Below, piece after piece: positions 1 through 5,905 of a stretch of 7,506 bases of DNA; within the stretch, counting starts at the first letter, position 1; every line of letters begins with the position of its first letter. The stretch is from Bacteroidia bacterium (GTDB lineage Bacteria; Bacteroidota; Bacteroidia; Bacteroidales; Azobacteroidaceae). The notes below the pieces were generated by a model that was given only the letters and a program-made list of their open reading frames with translations, was not told the DNA's origin and ran no database searches. Made by a program: the position numbers and the translations under genes. The stretch spans positions 1 through 7,506 of the forward strand of contig BNTT01000152.1 of assembly GCA_025996815.1 (NCBI GenBank), written 5' to 3'.

Positions 1-103
1 TGCCGTAACGCTTTTCTAAAAAAATTTTACCATTTTCGTCCAACATACACAAAAATACACTATCTTTGTGCACGTCAAGACCACAACATCTGTCCATAAG
101 CAT
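1..103 (-). CDS. IS110-family transposase, N-terminal fragment (runs off left edge)
   Basis: Read on the minus strand from ATG at 103-101, the first 34 codons give a peptide containing CCGLDVHKDSVF and ending LEKRYG. This is the characteristic start of the DEDD (RuvC-like) catalytic domain of IS110-family transposases; the Asp in GLDVHK (residue 10) is the first catalytic acid. IS110 enzymes are serine/DEDD recombinases that move the element through a circular form, guided by an element-encoded bridge RNA. Only the extreme N-terminus lies in the window, so intactness cannot be judged. A second in-frame ATG at 97-95 could be the true start; neither has a clear Shine-Dalgarno sequence, as is usual in Bacteroidota. 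The upstream non-coding end of the element follows at 104 and beyond. Family call is confident; the group (IS110 or IS1111) is not resolved. Confidence 0.85.
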   Translation of the reverse strand, partial: MLMDRCCGLDVHKDSVFLCMLDENGKIFLEKRYG

Positions 104-221
104 ACTTAATTAGTTGTTTAACAATTAGTTTATCACGCTACAAAGGTAGCAATTTGTACTTCGAGTACGGTAGGCTGTATGCCCGAAAAGGATGCCTGGT
201 CTTGACTTTTTATTCATACGC
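104..221 (-). ncRNA. Non-coding end of the IS110-type element; possible bridge-RNA region
   Basis: About 120 nt upstream of the transposase start have no coding potential but do have structure: a perfect hairpin at 137-150 (5-bp stem, 4-nt loop), another at 156-168 (GTACT/AGTAC, 3-nt loop), and a direct repeat AATTAGTT at 108-115 and 123-130. In IS110-group elements the non-coding end next to the transposase start encodes the bridge RNA; in IS1111-group elements the RNA lies at the other end. The call is therefore conditional. The outer element boundary is not visible: I place it before 222 only because a promoter for the next gene seems to begin there. The segment is shorter than the best-known bridge RNA region, which weakens the call or means the end reaches further right. 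Confidence 0.35.
141..148 (-). promoter_or_regulatory. Promoter -7 box (TACCTTTG) upstream of the transposase
   Basis: Minus-strand TACCTTTG matches the Bacteroidota -7 consensus TAnnTTTG and lies about 40 nt upstream of the transposase ATG. No TTG was found 18-21 nt further upstream, so the -33 half is missing or unusual. The box lies inside the 137-150 hairpin, so it may be an RNA or DNA structural element instead. Confidence 0.35.
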
Positions 222-253
222 TTGCATATCTCGGGATTTTTTATCTAATTTTG
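222..253 (+). promoter_or_regulatory. Bacteroidota-type promoter of the truncated PIN module
   Basis: TTG at 222-224 and TAATTTTG at 246-253 are separated by 21 nt, fitting the primary Bacteroidota promoter (TTG, about 19-21 nt, TAnnTTTG). Transcription would begin near 260, leaving a leader of about 15 nt before the ATG at 275. This argues for 275 as the PIN gene start over the TTG at 251, which lies inside the -7 box. The sequence just after the box, TTTGCAGTC, also occurs in the promoter at 5944-5975. Confidence 0.6.
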
Positions 254-274
254 CAGTCTGAATCATTTGTTTCT

Positions 275-499
275 ATGAAATACCGGATATACTTGGATAA
301 TTGTTGTTTTAATCGCCCGTATGACGACCAATCTTATTTAGTGATTCGATTGGAATCGGAGGCAAAGTTGTTTGTGCAGAGAGAGATACTGCAAGGAACA
401 TTTGAACTTGTGTGGTCTTACATGATGGATTTTGAAAACTCGGTCAATCCCTATGAAAATAGAAAAAGGGCAATTGCAAAATGGCAGAATGTTGTATGA
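275..499 (+). pseudogene. PIN-domain ribonuclease (toxin-type), C-terminal half missing
   Basis: The 74-residue product begins MKYRIYLDNCCFNRPYDDQ, the N-terminal signature of a PIN-domain family of roughly 140-150 residues often paired with a small partner gene. PIN proteins are metal-dependent ribonucleases using about four acidic residues. The first acid (D8) and the second, in MDFENSVNP (E54), are present. The remaining acids and the C-terminal strands are absent, because the frame ends at TGA 497-499, right where the partner gene begins. No PIN-like sequence follows in any frame, so this is a loss of roughly half the gene rather than a simple frameshift. The product is almost certainly inactive as a nuclease. 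Start 275 is chosen because the promoter -7 box ends at 253. It overlaps the next gene by 4 nt (ATGA). Confidence 0.75.
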
Positions 500-708
500 A
501 AACAGACACACTAATCAGAAATGAAGGTATGCAAGTGCTTTTAACCGGTTTGGGTATGGTTGAGGCAGAGCGGTTTATTATGTTGATACAACAAGAGCCT
601 TTTGATTACACAAAATGGCAGGAAAATTTGTTTGAAGATATGAGTATTGAGGAAATCAGTAGAAAAGCAGCGAATTTTCGAGCGCACCGTAAGGTGCCGG
701 CAGGTTAA
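496..708 (+). CDS. Small partner (putative antitoxin) of the PIN protein
   Basis: The product has 70 residues. It contains RNEGMQVLLTGLGMVEAERF, then EPFDYTKWQ and FEDMSIEEISRKA, a pattern I recognise from a family of small proteins encoded beside PIN-domain genes of the LDNCCFNRPxDDQ type (related forms read GLxxLxxxLG...RFLxxF...DYTxER). It probably neutralises or autoregulates the PIN partner; this rests on gene pairing, not on demonstrated activity. An upstream in-frame ATG at 481 would add five residues, but 496 gives the standard ATGA stop/start overlap with the PIN frame and begins at the conserved part. The gene looks complete, while its toxin is truncated, so it may be an orphan antitoxin. 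The tail after residue 62 looks unconserved. Confidence 0.65.
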   Translation: MKTDTLIRNEGMQVLLTGLGMVEAERFIMLIQQEPFDYTKWQENLFEDMSIEEISRKAANFRAHRKVPAG

Positions 709-840
709 ATTTCCGGAAGAACCATTTTTAGCCTAAAAAAGATTACCAAGACTGTAAATCATCTTGATAATCTTCTTAATCTTGTAAAAATCGTGGTTCA
801 GACAATTAGCTTAAAACATGGACAGATGCCTTGTGATAAA
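709..840. other. Convergent intergenic region
   Basis: Between the convergent antitoxin-like gene and the FGE-like gene lies the terminator hairpin, followed at 775-807 by further AATCTTG/AAATC-like words and GGTTCAGAC. The phrase resembles short dispersed intergenic repeats that I recall from other Bacteroidota genomes; that is memory, not a search result. Nothing recognisable is seen at 808-840. Confidence 0.35.
735..774 (-). terminator. Rho-independent terminator of the four-gene operon
   Basis: Arms at 739-751 and 762-774 form a 13-bp stem on the minus-strand RNA, with a single G-U wobble and a 10-nt loop (752-761), followed by a U run from 740 down to 735. It lies about 70 nt past the stop of the FGE-like gene, the right place for an operon terminator. 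On the plus strand the same hairpin has an A-C mismatch and lacks a clean U tract, so it serves the leftward operon better, although it may also stop transcription from the PIN module. Confidence 0.75.
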
Positions 841-1656
841 CTAATGAGGAAGCACCAGCCGGAAGCCTATGCCGTCGTTGCGGAAGCTGGGCGCGTAGTA
901 GCTGCGATCAGACACGCGGCAACTCGCCGCATTGCCGTACCAACTGCCGCCGCGAAGCACGCGGTCCGAACCTGATACAGCACCTGTAGGGTTAGTCTGT
1001 GAACTGCTGCTAATATAATCGCTACCGTACCAATCACGGCACCATTCCCATACGTTACCGCTCATATCATAAACGCCCAACTCATTTGGTGATTTTGTGC
1101 CTACAATATTAACCTTATAATCGCTATTGCCGGCAAACCACGCCACAGCACCAATCGTATTGCTGCCGCTATACTTGTAGCCCTTACTTTTGTCGCCGCC
1201 TCGTGCCGCATATTCCCACTCTGCCTCTGTCGGTAAACGATAATTCTTACTCGTCTTTGTGTTCAGTGCAGTTAAAAAACTCTGTATGTCACCGTAACTG
1301 ACATTATACATCGGGTAATTGTCGCCTTTACCATAAGTGGTTGAAGGTGCTGTGCCGGGCCAGCTACCCATCACATCCCACCACAACTTTTGTGTTACCT
1401 CATACTTGCCGATAGCATAGCTGCTCAAAGTAACGCTGTGAGTAGGATGCTCATCAGAATCATAATCGATGCCTTGCTCGGCTGTGGCACCCATAGTAAA
1501 AGTGCCACCTGCCACGGTTACCATTTCCAACTCTGTACCTGTAGCAGTGGAATTTCCAGTCAGTTCTTCAAATTCTTCCGGAGACAACTCCGGATAGCTG
1601 CAAGCGGCACAGAAGCCGAGCAGTGCAAATAAATACAATTGCTTTTTCATTTTCAT
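841..1656 (-). CDS. FGE/SUMF1-fold lipoprotein, probably non-catalytic
   Basis: The product has 271 residues. A signal peptide ends in an imperfect lipobox, CAAC (C19; C16 is an alternative), so it is probably a membrane-anchored lipoprotein. Residues 44-270 form a formylglycine-generating-enzyme (SUMF1) domain: MVTVAGGTFTMG (45-56), KYEVTQ (84-89), YRLPTEAEWEYAARGG (139-154), GVYDMSGNVWEWCRDWYG (194-211), RVLRGGSW (232-239) and GFRLVLP (264-270). True FGE oxidises sulfatase cysteines using two active-site cysteines in GGSYMC....C. Here the first aligned position is Gly241, and only the second, Cys246, remains. Catalysis of formylglycine formation is therefore unlikely; such FGE-fold proteins in Bacteroidota may bind ligands or partners. 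It is the last gene of the operon and starts 5 nt after the PEGA gene stop. An alternative ATG lies two codons in. Confidence 0.85.
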   Translation of the reverse strand: MKMKKQLYLFALLGFCAACSYPELSPEEFEELTGNSTATGTELEMVTVAGGTFTMGATAEQGIDYDSDEHPTHSVTLSSYAIGKYEVTQKLWWDVMGSWPGTAPSTTYGKGDNYPMYNVSYGDIQSFLTALNTKTSKNYRLPTEAEWEYAARGGDKSKGYKYSGSNTIGAVAWFAGNSDYKVNIVGTKSPNELGVYDMSGNVWEWCRDWYGSDYISSSSQTNPTGAVSGSDRVLRGGSWYGNAASCRVSDRSYYAPSFRNDGIGFRLVLPH

Positions 1657-1661
1657 CTGTG

Positions 1662-3251
1662 TTAAAAATTTATCCCTATGCCAACATTTATATCACCGAA
1701 TCGTTGCGAACTGCCCGCTAAAATGGTGCAGTAGCCCGCGGATAGCGAGAACCATTTAATTTTCACCATCGCTCCGGCTTCCAGTTCCACGCCTTGCTGA
1801 AATGATTCATCGGGGCAAGCATAGGCACCTTTGTCATCGTTTACTTTATACGCTACTCCATAAGTGCCGAAGCCACCTCCTCCGTAGAGATAGCAGCCGT
1901 TGAACAGACGCACCATAAGCCCTCCTGTCAATGCGAATCGCGAGTATGTTTTGTCGTTGTAATCCAGCAGAGAAATGTCTGCCGATTCAACCATATCAAA
2001 TACACTGGGATTCAGTTTAAATCGACCATAGCCTCCCCACTTTTTGTAGCCTCCAAGCGTAATCCCAAGAGGTGCCGCTTTTGAGAATGCGTATTCTATG
2101 AAAAATTTGCTTTTTGCGGATTGTTCTACTTGGGGATATTCTGTTTGGGGATATTCTATTTGGGGTTGTTTTCTGTTTTCTTTTTCAGTTTTATTCGTTT
2201 TCTCCAATGTTGCTCTCATCTCCGCAATTTTGCCCTCCGCCACTTCCACTATTTGCTGATAAGGTTTGTAGCCTTTGGCTTGCAATTCTACCCAATGCGT
2301 GCCAATCAGCACCTGATTGATGATTGTTGGGGTGGTTTCTTTTTGCTTCACGCCATCAATAAAAATGGTGGCATCCACCACATTGGCACTTATATTCAAC
2401 AATCCATAGATGGGTGCAGGGGCTTGCAAGGGGAACGTTTTGTTTTCGCCGGCTTTCACCTCAAACGAACCGACAGAGGAGCGATGCGAGGCTTTTTTCA
2501 CTTCCACTTTATACGCCCCCGGCATCAAACGACCGTTCCAAGCATTTGTGCCTTTGCGTTCATCATTGACATAAATATCTCCGTCGCCGGTCAAGGTAAT
2601 AATTGCAAAAGCCGGCTTCAAATCAGGTGTCAAAGACGATTTTTCCGATGCGCGTATCTCAATCTGTCCGCTTAGTGGGTAATACATCGGGGCTTCTATC
2701 GTGTATTGATGCTTCCCGTATGACAATAATTTTTGGAACATGCCATTGCTAAATGCCTCGGATGGATTGCCATCAATCTTTATCGTAGCCCCGGGAACAG
2801 AACAATTGACGACAAAATATTGCAGATTCACATTGTCTTCCACGATGGTTTTCACATTGCCCGATTTCAATTTCATAATATACACGGTGGCTTCTTTGAG
2901 CGATTCGCCAAATTCATAATTGCGGATGCTGCCCAAGTGTTTATGATTGATAGTTATTTTGCGCGCTCCGGGTGAAAGATACACCCAAATAACACCCGTT
3001 TTCTGTTCCGTAGCCGTAACAGCCACCATCCCTGCCTCAAAATCAAAATCGTGTAACAATAAAGGCGTTTCTATTTTGATGATAGCACACACTTTATTAT
3101 TTTGGTCCTTTTTGACGGATGTTATTCGTGCCTCCTGGTCGTTTCTGTCCGGCGCAAAACTTTGTACTGCGATGTTTTGCGAAAACGCCATCGTGCCGAC
3201 CAGCAGCAAGATAATTGTAAGAAAACTTTTTTGTACAATCTTATTCATCAT
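1662..3251 (-). CDS. PEGA-repeat protein with C-terminal outer-membrane barrel-like domain
   Basis: The product has 529 residues. A signal peptide (core LTIILLLVGTMAF) has a likely cut at AFSQ, residues 22-25. An unassigned beta-rich region covers about 26-145. Three PEGA-like modules follow: about 146-203 (VPGATIKIDG), 213-275 (GDIYVNDERKG) and 282-345 (ATIFIDGVKQKETTP, then GYKPYQQIVEV). PEGA domains are surface beta-domains thought to bind carbohydrate or protein. A polar linker (350-380) contains the repeat EYPQT/EYPQV. Residues about 383-529 alternate polar and hydrophobic residues, are glycine- and tyrosine-rich, and end GIGINF with a terminal Phe, as in outer-membrane beta-barrels. The likely design is a periplasmic PEGA arm tied to a small barrel, a layout resembling OmpA-like anchoring in reverse. 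Its TAG-ATG junction with the upstream gene has zero spacing, implying translational coupling. Confidence 0.8.
   Translation of the reverse strand: MMNKIVQKSFLTIILLLVGTMAFSQNIAVQSFAPDRNDQEARITSVKKDQNNKVCAIIKIETPLLLHDFDFEAGMVAVTATEQKTGVIWVYLSPGARKITINHKHLGSIRNYEFGESLKEATVYIMKLKSGNVKTIVEDNVNLQYFVVNCSVPGATIKIDGNPSEAFSNGMFQKLLSYGKHQYTIEAPMYYPLSGQIEIRASEKSSLTPDLKPAFAIITLTGDGDIYVNDERKGTNAWNGRLMPGAYKVEVKKASHRSSVGSFEVKAGENKTFPLQAPAPIYGLLNISANVVDATIFIDGVKQKETTPTIINQVLIGTHWVELQAKGYKPYQQIVEVAEGKIAEMRATLEKTNKTEKENRKQPQIEYPQTEYPQVEQSAKSKFFIEYAFSKAAPLGITLGGYKKWGGYGRFKLNPSVFDMVESADISLLDYNDKTYSRFALTGGLMVRLFNGCYLYGGGGFGTYGVAYKVNDDKGAYACPDESFQQGVELEAGAMVKIKWFSLSAGYCTILAGSSQRFGDINVGIGINF
2130..2167. repeat. 15-bp in-frame tandem repeat in the PEGA protein linker
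   Basis: The unit TTGGGGATATTCTRT occurs at 2130-2144 and 2145-2159 with one difference, followed by a partial third copy at 2160-2167. On the coding (minus) strand it encodes the pentapeptide EYPQ(I/T/V) in the linker between the PEGA modules and the barrel. The 15-bp period keeps the frame, so copy-number change would alter linker length without breaking the gene. Confidence 0.7.
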
Positions 3252-5030
3252 CTAAAAATTAGAAATATCATATAGCCCAAAATCGGGGTCTTTCTCCGGC
3301 TGCCACGTGCGAATGTGTATAACCGGCTCTTCGGGTTTGTTCAAATCCACCATCAGAAAAAGATAACCGGAGTCGCCGTAAGTCGTTGAAAAATAGTCCT
3401 GTTTCAACTGAATGCCGTAAATCTCGCCGCCCGCACCGGCTTTCTTCACACTCGTGTCGGTGAATTTCAGATTGACATATTCGTTGCTCTTAAAAACCGT
3501 GCTAAGTTGCTTCATATATTGCCCTTTCGTGTATTGGGTCAATCTTGTCCGGTTGGAGGGCAATGAAAATTTTGCAACATCTGTGCCGACGTGAGTTTTC
3601 ACGGTTTTCCCCACAATAATCAAGGCATTGTCCGAAAAAATCGACTCAATGTAATCCAATCGCTTCAGGGCATACGCCGTCTTATAGTTTTCAATAAAAT
3701 TGATAATCGCCAACTTTGAATATTCGTCCCATTTACCCTGTCGCAAAATATCGTTGCACACATCTTTGGACAGCGCAAATGTCAGCGAACTAATTTTGCC
3801 CTCGCTTGCAGAGATATTAAACACCACATCCTCAACAAAAGCACGGCGACTGTTGCTGAAACTAAACCGCATCGGCAGCGACCGCGCGAGCACACCGTCT
3901 TCAAAATTCACAAACGAATACGTTGGTTTTGAGAGAATTACCGCCCGCCCATATTGCACCAATTTGGTGAAAATATCAAAACCCTCTGCCGTGAAACAAT
4001 CGCGCGCCGATTCATAATTTTTGGCGCGGATGGCGGCTTCCACCCGTTCCAACAATGACAAATAATCATTGTTGTCATTGCGGGCGTGACCCGCAATCCC
4101 CTCACTATTCAATGGTTTCTTCAACGAAACATTGGCATAACTCTTTTTAAAAATAATCGGCTCCACCTTGTTCAAAACATCGTTCACTTCGTTATCAACT
4201 TTCCATTCATTTTCAAAGGCATACTCAATTTTCAGCCTTATATCTTTGTGCAACTTCGCATCGCCCACCAATTCAGCCATCCCTTTGCCATCTTTCGCAG
4301 CCGTAACCAGCGACCAGTTGCGCCCGTCGAAAAACGAATAATCGCAGTTCACCACCGGCTGCTTTTTATAAGTAATCCCCAAAACATACTGCGTCAAATT
4401 CTCATCGGGCTGCTTGCCACTCACCACAAAATCAAGATTGTTAATCGTTTCGTTGATTTGTTTGGGCAAAAAAACGTCCAACTTCTGTGCTTTATCCGCA
4501 ATCGGCATCGTCACACTTTCGGCATTAGGCAGACTTTGCAACAACATCAACGCCCAATAATAGTAGCGCAACGCATCGGCAACCTGATACTTGGCATCGG
4601 CGGCGAGTGCCTCCGTCACAAACTCTTTTACCTTGCGCTCGCGCTCGGCAAAGATTTTCCCCACTTCCGCTTTCTTCACAAACCGGAACACATGCACTTT
4701 TGGCTCCTCGCCCCAACTCAAAATCTCGGTGTTTTTAATCGTCGCACTGGAATGGGTTTGCACCAAACTATTGACATATTCCTTAAAATTCGTCTTTTTA
4801 TTCTTAGTGTCCTGTTCGAGATGAGCACTGAAATTGCTCTCTACATTAACCGAAATACTGCCAATCAGCATCGACAAGGCATCTTTATCCGCCAAAGCAG
4901 TGGTCTTGCCAACACCTTCGCCCCAATAGTAGGCAGAACTCTTTTTAACATCTTCAACAGATTGCGAAAAGGCTGATTGGGTGCACAAGCATCCAATCAG
5001 CACAATAAAAAATCGTGTAATAGCCTTCAT
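3252..5030 (-). CDS. Exported LPP20-like protein with NTF2-like C-terminal domain
   Basis: The product has 592 residues. The signal peptide ends AFSQ (21-23 or so); a short LIGC at 11-14 could be read as a lipobox, but the hydrophobic core before it is too short to favour this. Residues about 30-135 resemble the LPP20 fold (WGEGVGKTTALADKDALSML, later HVFRFVKKAEVGKIFAER), followed by a helical stretch (132-170). About 195-305 is beta-rich, with YSFFDGRNWS, possibly an Ig- or transthyretin-like module. About 325-425 and 440-578 look like two NTF2/SnoaL-like cone folds; the second contains IENYKTAYALKRLDYIESIF, LTQYTKGQYMKQL and a tail RTWQPEKDPDFGLYD. I recognise the architecture only broadly and know no function. 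It directly abuts the lipoprotein gene (TAA-ATG) and the PEGA gene (TAG-ATG), so a joint envelope role is likely. Confidence 0.65.
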   Translation of the reverse strand: MKAITRFFIVLIGCLCTQSAFSQSVEDVKKSSAYYWGEGVGKTTALADKDALSMLIGSISVNVESNFSAHLEQDTKNKKTNFKEYVNSLVQTHSSATIKNTEILSWGEEPKVHVFRFVKKAEVGKIFAERERKVKEFVTEALAADAKYQVADALRYYYWALMLLQSLPNAESVTMPIADKAQKLDVFLPKQINETINNLDFVVSGKQPDENLTQYVLGITYKKQPVVNCDYSFFDGRNWSLVTAAKDGKGMAELVGDAKLHKDIRLKIEYAFENEWKVDNEVNDVLNKVEPIIFKKSYANVSLKKPLNSEGIAGHARNDNNDYLSLLERVEAAIRAKNYESARDCFTAEGFDIFTKLVQYGRAVILSKPTYSFVNFEDGVLARSLPMRFSFSNSRRAFVEDVVFNISASEGKISSLTFALSKDVCNDILRQGKWDEYSKLAIINFIENYKTAYALKRLDYIESIFSDNALIIVGKTVKTHVGTDVAKFSLPSNRTRLTQYTKGQYMKQLSTVFKSNEYVNLKFTDTSVKKAGAGGEIYGIQLKQDYFSTTYGDSGYLFLMVDLNKPEEPVIHIRTWQPEKDPDFGLYDISNF

Positions 5031-5600
5031 TTATTGATTCTCAAACTTTTTCATCTCGTCATCAAACACCTTTTGAAACTGATGCTTGTCGAAATCCAAC
5101 TGCAACTTGGAATCCTTTGAAATCCGGTCGGCAATATTATTGACAACCGGCTCCTTGCTCATCTCGATGGCAATATAGTAGGTATATTTGCCGTCCTTCT
5201 CTTTGAACACCTTCTCGCCGATAATTTTAACATCGTTCAAATTTTGATTGACCACCACGCGGGCGTTTTCCTCAAACTTGTTTTCAAACTCCTGCTTGTC
5301 GCCAACGGCTCTTTGATTGGTGTAATTTTCCGTCACCGCCTTGATGGTGCTCTGCACATTACTCGCCAACTCCGCTTTGGCATTGGTCAAAGCAATCTTC
5401 TTAGAGGTCGCCAAATCAGGACTTTTGCCCGACTGCGAAGTTCGGAAAAAGTCCTTGTCCGTTCGATACTCCTTGCCCGAAAGCGGAATCACCACTTCTG
5501 TTGCTCCTGCTTCAGAGGACAGTTTTTTAGCACCTCCGCAGCCCGTCATCATCACTCCTGCCACCACTGCCGCAGCAGCGAAAATCATTACCTTTTTCAT
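5031..5600 (-). CDS. LPP20-family lipoprotein
   Basis: The product has 189 residues. A lipoprotein signal peptide MKKVMIFAAAAVVAGVMMTGC has lipidated C21, followed by GGAKKLSSEA, a flexible linker. The mature part contains DLATSKKIALTNAKAELASN (62-81), the alanine-rich helix typical of LPP20 proteins, then a long charged helix (82-120) and strands DVKIIGEKVFKEKDGKYTYYIAIEM. LPP20-family proteins include outer-membrane-associated lipoproteins and flagellar or organelle-linked relatives in other phyla, but no single function covers them. It is the first gene of the operon, preceded by a long leader. Its TAA touches the ATG of the 592-residue protein, whose N-terminus has a related domain, so the two may pair. 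The acidic residues right after Cys that mark surface-exposed Bacteroidota lipoproteins are absent, suggesting that it faces the periplasm. Confidence 0.8.
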   Translation of the reverse strand: MKKVMIFAAAAVVAGVMMTGCGGAKKLSSEAGATEVVIPLSGKEYRTDKDFFRTSQSGKSPDLATSKKIALTNAKAELASNVQSTIKAVTENYTNQRAVGDKQEFENKFEENARVVVNQNLNDVKIIGEKVFKEKDGKYTYYIAIEMSKEPVVNNIADRISKDSKLQLDFDKHQFQKVFDDEMKKFENQ

Positions 5601-5646
5601 CTTTTTTTATTTTTATTATATGTTTAAAACTTCATTTTTGGACATT

Positions 5647-5677
5647 AAAAAAGCGCGAAACTTAACCGTTTCCCGCT
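5647..5677 (-). terminator. Terminator-like hairpin in operon leader, proximal
   Basis: On the minus-strand RNA, arms at 5668-5677 and 5652-5661 pair (AGCG, one G-G mismatch, GAAAC with GUUUC and CGCU) around a 6-nt loop and run straight into a six-U tract (5652-5647). It lies about 47 nt before the lipoprotein ATG. No minus-strand gene upstream needs terminating, so it may be an attenuator or the end of a separate small RNA. The plus strand has no U tract here. Confidence 0.55.
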
Positions 5678-5709
5678 ATTAGTGGTATGTAACGAAACCT
5701 TGCACAGAG

Positions 5710-5738
5710 AAAAAAATCAAGTTCACGCGAACGTGAAC
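5710..5738 (-). terminator. Terminator-like hairpin in operon leader, distal (UUCG loop)
   Basis: Arms 5732-5738 and 5721-5727 (GTTCACG/CGTGAAC) form a perfect 7-bp stem. On the minus-strand RNA the loop is UUCG. Four bases later comes a seven-U run (5716-5710). This is the format of an intrinsic terminator pointing toward the operon. As DNA, the inverted repeat could alternatively be a repressor operator. Confidence 0.5.
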
Positions 5739-5905
5739 ACCAGACTTTATTCTTTGTGCGCTATCATCTAAATTCGTTACATTTTCTAATAGCAAAGAAA
5801 AAGCTAATGCTTTCTGTTTTCCAATATGTCTTTACAGTGTGCCTATTCGCACATTATATCTTTTTTTATGTCTTTGTCATCATTTTTTTATTTAATTTTC
5901 GGCTG

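Larger units (their letters stand above)
5601..5899 (-). promoter_or_regulatory. Long structured 5' leader of the LPP20 operon
   Basis: From the predicted start near 5899 to the ATG at 5600, about 300 nt lack a credible gene. The leader holds a weak hairpin with a T-rich tail around 5795-5816 and the two terminator-like hairpins at 5710-5738 and 5647-5677. I found no TAnnTTTG box between the last hairpin and the ATG, so operon expression may depend on readthrough. It matches no riboswitch class that I recognise. It could instead be an independent small RNA of roughly 190-250 nt. Confidence 0.4.

Noticed and set aside
108..130. Two copies of AATTAGTT 15 nt apart, considered as the start of a CRISPR or iteron array
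   Set aside because: Only two 8-bp copies in A+T-rich DNA, with no further units.
684..697. GCACC-GTAA-GGTGC hairpin near the end of the antitoxin-like gene, as a possible terminator
   Set aside because: It lies inside the coding region, has only 5 bp and is not followed by a U tract.
2121..2675. Open frame of 184 codons on the plus strand, opposite the PEGA protein gene
   Set aside because: The Phe- and Cys-rich start comes from the 15-bp repeat read backwards. No family resemblance and no promoter.
4086..4976. Open frame of 296 codons on the plus strand, opposite the 592-residue protein gene
   Set aside because: Its product is rich in His, Phe, Ile and Arg with no domain pattern, and the opposite strand carries a signal peptide and coherent domains in a tight operon. 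It is an antisense shadow.
5747..5767. Six-codon minus-strand frame (MIAHKE) just before the distal leader hairpin, as a possible leader peptide
   Set aside because: Too short, no ribosome binding site, and no run of one regulatory amino acid codon. Chance is the simpler explanation.
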